From Pseudanabaena sp. CAN_BIN31 (lineage in GTDB: Bacteria > Cyanobacteriota > Cyanobacteriia > Pseudanabaenales > Pseudanabaenaceae), in NCBI GenBank assembly GCA_026785865.1, contig JAJAZG010000266.1, positions 1 to 7,870 on the forward strand: 7,870 nt of DNA, read 5' to 3'. Each line of letters starts with the position of its first letter. The first letter of the stretch is position 1. Below the pieces are notes generated by a model. It made no database searches, was not told the DNA's origin, and saw nothing but the letters and a program-made list of their open reading frames with translations. This document shows, one piece after another, positions 5,437 through 7,870 of this stretch. The translations under genes and the position numbers were made by a program.

Positions 5437-6840
5437 CTAAGCTTCTTCAGATGTTGCATCAACAGTGACAACATCGGCATCAGTCTCTGGTGAGATGCTT
5501 TCAAGAATTTCTGGCTTGAGTGAGCCTTGCTCAACTAGCTCGATTTCAGAATGCTCGATCAACCACTTCACCGCGATTTCAGTCTTCATTTCTTCATGAA
5601 TGAGACTAGCTAATCTCGCAGGATCGATGTTGGGATCTTTAATTGCTTCAAGGGTTTCAGCAACTCTCTCTTTGAGTTCGGCATCATCGACAGTGAGATT
5701 TTCTAGCTCAGCGATTTTGTCAAGCGCAACTTTACGTCTGAGGCGGTTAACCGCCTCTGGCTGACTGATGCGACGCATTTCTTTGACCAATTCCTTGGTA
5801 AATAGCTGCTTTGCCATCGCAGGATCGATGCGCTCTTGCAAGTAGTTGGCTTGTTGTCTGACCAAAAAGTCAAGTTCTTGCTGCAAGAGGGTGACAGGCA
5901 AATCAACTTCGAGTTCGGCGGTGAGTGCGTCAAGGATAGCGCGTTCTTTGTTAGCTTGGGTTTTAGACTCAGCTTCATTGATTACCCGTTTTTCGAGCAT
6001 TTCACGCAATTCGGCGATCGTTTCTTTGTCGCTGATCGATTGAGCAAATTCGTCGTCAAGAGCAGGAAGTTCGCGTCCTTTGATTGATTTGATCGTGACT
6101 ACATATTTGATTTCTTTGCCGACATATTCTTCAGGTGAATATTCTTCAGGGAAAATTGCTTCGACTTCAACGACATCATCGATCGCTGCGCCAATAATTG
6201 CAGTAATGACTTCAGGGATAAATGCTTTTTCATCAACATCTAGCTGAAAATCATCTTCACCCGCATCGGGTAATACTTCACCAGTGGCGCGATCAAGGAC
6301 TTTGAGATCAACGGTGACGACATCGTTTAGGGCGACAGGGCGATCTTCGATGGGGACAATCGTTGCTTTACGAACTTGAAATTCATTTAAGGTGCGATCG
6401 ACTTCCGAAAGATCTGGCTTAATTTCTTCAGCTTGGACGGTGAAGCCTTGATATTTATTGAGAGTAACTTCTGGCTCAACGTCGATCGCCGCTTTAAAGG
6501 ATACTTCTTGACCAGGAGTGAAGGTCAGGACAAGATCTTCAATATTAGTAATTAATTGGAAGCCGCCCAAAGCTTTATCTTTAACTTCTTTATTCTCAGC
6601 AAGGGCTTCGTTTAAGGTTTTTTCTAGCAACTCTTCAAGCACATTGACTTTGAGTCGTGCTGTGCCAACTTGTCTCAATACAAGTTGAGTGGGCGCTTTG
6701 CCTTTACGAAAACCGGGGACTTGCATCGTGCGCGTCAAGTCTTTAACGATGCGATCGTATATTGCTTGAGACTTTGCCCCTTCTACTTCAATGTCAAAAC
6801 CAATTTGACTAGCGGGGAGCTTCTCTAGAGTGACCTTCAT
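5437..6840 (-). CDS. tig: Trigger factor, ribosome-associated chaperone
   Basis: Trigger factor binds the ribosome at the nascent-chain exit and shields emerging proteins from misfolding; its middle domain is an FKBP-type peptidyl-prolyl isomerase. The 467-residue protein has the N-terminal ribosome-binding domain (about 1-120) with the signature GFRKGKAP at 43-50. The FKBP-like domain lies at about 165-252, and a long helical C-terminal chaperone domain (about 260-435) includes the ALDDEFAQSI entry. The tail after about 440 is acidic and Ser/Thr-rich and probably disordered. The length is near the family norm (about 430-490). The ATG at 6840 gives the expected MKVTLEKLPAS start but has no clear Shine-Dalgarno sequence. 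It lies upstream of clpP and clpX, the conserved order seen in many bacteria, but a strong terminator follows it directly. Its promoter must lie in 6841-7012. The gene contains no HIP1 octamer. Confidence 0.97.
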   Translation of the reverse strand: MKVTLEKLPASQIGFDIEVEGAKSQAIYDRIVKDLTRTMQVPGFRKGKAPTQLVLRQVGTARLKVNVLEELLEKTLNEALAENKEVKDKALGGFQLITNIEDLVLTFTPGQEVSFKAAIDVEPEVTLNKYQGFTVQAEEIKPDLSEVDRTLNEFQVRKATIVPIEDRPVALNDVVTVDLKVLDRATGEVLPDAGEDDFQLDVDEKAFIPEVITAIIGAAIDDVVEVEAIFPEEYSPEEYVGKEIKYVVTIKSIKGRELPALDDEFAQSISDKETIAELREMLEKRVINEAESKTQANKERAILDALTAELEVDLPVTLLQQELDFLVRQQANYLQERIDPAMAKQLFTKELVKEMRRISQPEAVNRLRRKVALDKIAELENLTVDDAELKERVAETLEAIKDPNIDPARLASLIHEEMKTEIAVKWLIEHSEIELVEQGSLKPEILESISPETDADVVTVDATSEEA

Positions 6841-6909
6841 AAAAATAATACCGAACAGCGAGTGTCAAATTATGCCAAGCTTACAATATTACGATATTTG
6901 GCGATCGCA

Positions 6910-6942
6910 TATTTCAAAACTCTAGCATTGACTTTTGAAATA
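6910..6942. promoter_or_regulatory. 10-bp inverted repeat in the tig/oxidoreductase divergent region
   Basis: TATTTCAAAA (6910-6919) and TTTTGAAATA (6933-6942) are perfect inverted copies with a 13-base spacer. The right arm overlaps the -35 hexamer proposed for the plus-strand gene, so it could be an operator. It is AT-rich, and an accidental dyad is possible. Confidence 0.35.
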
Positions 6943-6963
6943 AGTACAAATCCTGATTAGAGT
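6935..6963 (+). promoter_or_regulatory. Candidate sigma-70-type promoter of the FAD oxidoreductase gene
   Basis: TTGAAA at 6935-6940 (five of six to the -35 consensus) is followed after 17 bases by TAGAGT at 6958-6963 (four of six to the -10). The gene's ATG lies 49 bases beyond. Spacing is ideal and the position is right, but the match is only moderate. Confidence 0.4.
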
Positions 6964-7012
6964 ATGTTAGGTGGACGCTTTGCGCTCAACTACATATTTC
7001 CCGAAAAAATTG

Positions 7013-7870
7013 ATGAGAACTGTCACTATTATTGGCTGCGGTGTGATCGGAGCGGCGATCGCCTATGAATTAAGTAAAAGTGAGTATGCGCTAAATGTGA
7101 CTGTGCTTGAGGCAAATCCTCAGCCAGCGATGGTCGCCACAGGATCGGCGCTGGGTGTGATGATGGCGGTTTCGAGTTCTAGGGCGCGGGGTGTTTTGGT
7201 TAAGTTGCGCTTGGCAAGTTTGAGTAAATACGATCGCCTGATTTCTGATCTAGTTACGCAAACTAAGCTCGATATCCTATACAACCGCAATGGCATTTTA
7301 AATTTGTATCGATCGCCTGAAGCCGAATCCAAATCGCGATCGCTGTCTGGAATCCGCGAAAGACAAGGTTTTGATTTGCAATGGCTGAATCGCGAACAAA
7401 TTTCTGAAGATTTTCCGTTATGGAAAACCGATGGAGGCTTATTAAGTCCATGCGATCGGGCGGTGCATCCCACGCAGCTAGTCAAGGCTCTAGTCGAAGC
7501 AGCAACTCAAAATGGGGTGAAGTTTCTTTGGAATACAACCGTTAATAATTTAGAAGATATATCTAGCGATCGCGTGATCGTGACATCAGGTTTAGGTTCT
7601 AACGCTCTACTTGCGCCATTACTAAAAAATCATCCTAAATATTCAGGACAAGACCTAATGCAACCCGTTGGCGGTCAAGCTTTACTGCTAAACATTCCAA
7701 ATCTCAATCTTAAAAATGTCGTGCATATAGAAAATGAGGATGGCTCGGATCTAAATATTGTGCCGTTGGGTGGCGATCGCTATTGGCTCGGCGCAACCTT
7801 AGAATTTGAACCAAATAAACTGCCCCGCGAGGCAAATGTATCGTTATTGCTAGAACAGGCGATCGCGTGG
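7013..7870 (+). CDS. FAD-dependent oxidoreductase, DadA/ThiO (glycine/D-amino acid oxidase) type, 3' part outside window
   Basis: The frame is open from the ATG at 7013 to the window end, 286 codons with no stop, so the C-terminus is missing. The N-terminus TVTIIGCGVIGAAIAYEL is a Rossmann FAD-binding fold with GxGxxG at residues 8-13; the acidic residue that binds the FAD ribose is E33 in VLEAN. ATGSALGVMMAVSSS follows at about 43-57, and the family's substrate-domain stretch DRAVHPTQLVKALVEAA lies near 149-165. VTSGLG near 192-197 is a second nucleotide-contact region. This family oxidises amine groups of small amino acids using oxygen or another acceptor. ThiO (thiamine thiazole synthesis) belongs to it, but the substrate cannot be told from this fragment. 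An in-frame GTG at 6971 would add 14 residues before the fold, which is less likely. The gene holds five HIP1 octamers. It is transcribed divergently from tig. Confidence 0.88.
   Translation, partial: MRTVTIIGCGVIGAAIAYELSKSEYALNVTVLEANPQPAMVATGSALGVMMAVSSSRARGVLVKLRLASLSKYDRLISDLVTQTKLDILYNRNGILNLYRSPEAESKSRSLSGIRERQGFDLQWLNREQISEDFPLWKTDGGLLSPCDRAVHPTQLVKALVEAATQNGVKFLWNTTVNNLEDISSDRVIVTSGLGSNALLAPLLKNHPKYSGQDLMQPVGGQALLLNIPNLNLKNVVHIENEDGSDLNIVPLGGDRYWLGATLEFEPNKLPREANVSLLLEQAIAW

Noticed and set aside
6845..6868. TTGACA (minus strand, 6863-6868) with TATTAT (6845-6850) as a tig promoter
   Set aside because: The spacer is only 12 bases, too short for a sigma-70 promoter, and the -10 would fall about 5 bases before the start codon.
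6971..7012. GTG at 6971 as start of the oxidoreductase
   Set aside because: It adds 14 residues before the Rossmann strand without a ribosome site and sits only 8 bases after the candidate -10; the ATG at 7013 gives the normal family N-terminus.
7120..7485. 121-codon minus-strand open frame
   Set aside because: It is antisense to the FAD oxidoreductase, which has a clear Rossmann motif and no stop over 286 codons; the minus-strand product looks like random translation.
1..7870. CRISPR array, insertion sequence, integrase, toxin-antitoxin or defence genes
   Set aside because: No regularly spaced repeats, transposase-like frames, attachment-type repeats at the tRNA, or small toxin/antitoxin pairs are visible on either strand.

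Overview
The window is a stretch of cyanobacterial chromosome carrying mostly conserved housekeeping genes. The best evidence for a cyanobacterium is the octamer GCGATCGC (HIP1), which I count at least 15 times in 7.9 kb, far above chance. The gene content agrees: a tig, clpP, clpX block and an ftsE-ftsX pair of cyanobacterial type. The DNA is moderately AT-rich. A filamentous lineage such as Pseudanabaena or a relative is a guess from style, not something the sequence proves.

Layout. Positions 1-292 (minus) hold the N-terminal part of a small membrane-anchored conserved protein of unknown function, cut by the window edge. Positions 365-438 (minus) are a tRNA-Arg(CCG). A long perfect hairpin (480-534) separates it from ftsX and ftsE (minus, about 545-2255), the ABC-type FtsEX pair that couples cell division to peptidoglycan remodelling. 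A 247-bp divergent region follows. Next is a small single-receiver response regulator with a coiled-coil tail (plus, 2503-3069). It converges on clpX across two consecutive hairpins, the second a standard bidirectional terminator. Positions 3191-5266 (minus) hold clpX and clpP, 30 bp apart, for the ClpXP protease. A strong terminator (5391-5436) separates them from the upstream tig (5437-6840, minus), encoding trigger factor. A divergent region of about 170 bp leads to an FAD-dependent oxidoreductase of the DadA/ThiO type (plus, from 7013), cut by the right edge.

Function together. Trigger factor folds nascent chains and ClpXP degrades tagged or failed proteins, so this side is a protein quality-control cluster. 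FtsEX is a separate division/cell-wall unit. The response regulator and the oxidoreductase have no evident functional link to their neighbours.

I see no new defence system, mobile gene, CRISPR array or biosynthetic cluster. The most notable signals are small. The gap between ftsE and ftsX consists exactly of an 8-bp direct repeat, an 18-bp imperfect palindrome and the same 8-bp repeat, which looks like a tiny inserted palindromic element. Its core resembles the centre of the long hairpin downstream of ftsX. Two dyads, upstream of clpP and in the tig/oxidoreductase divergent region, are candidate operators.
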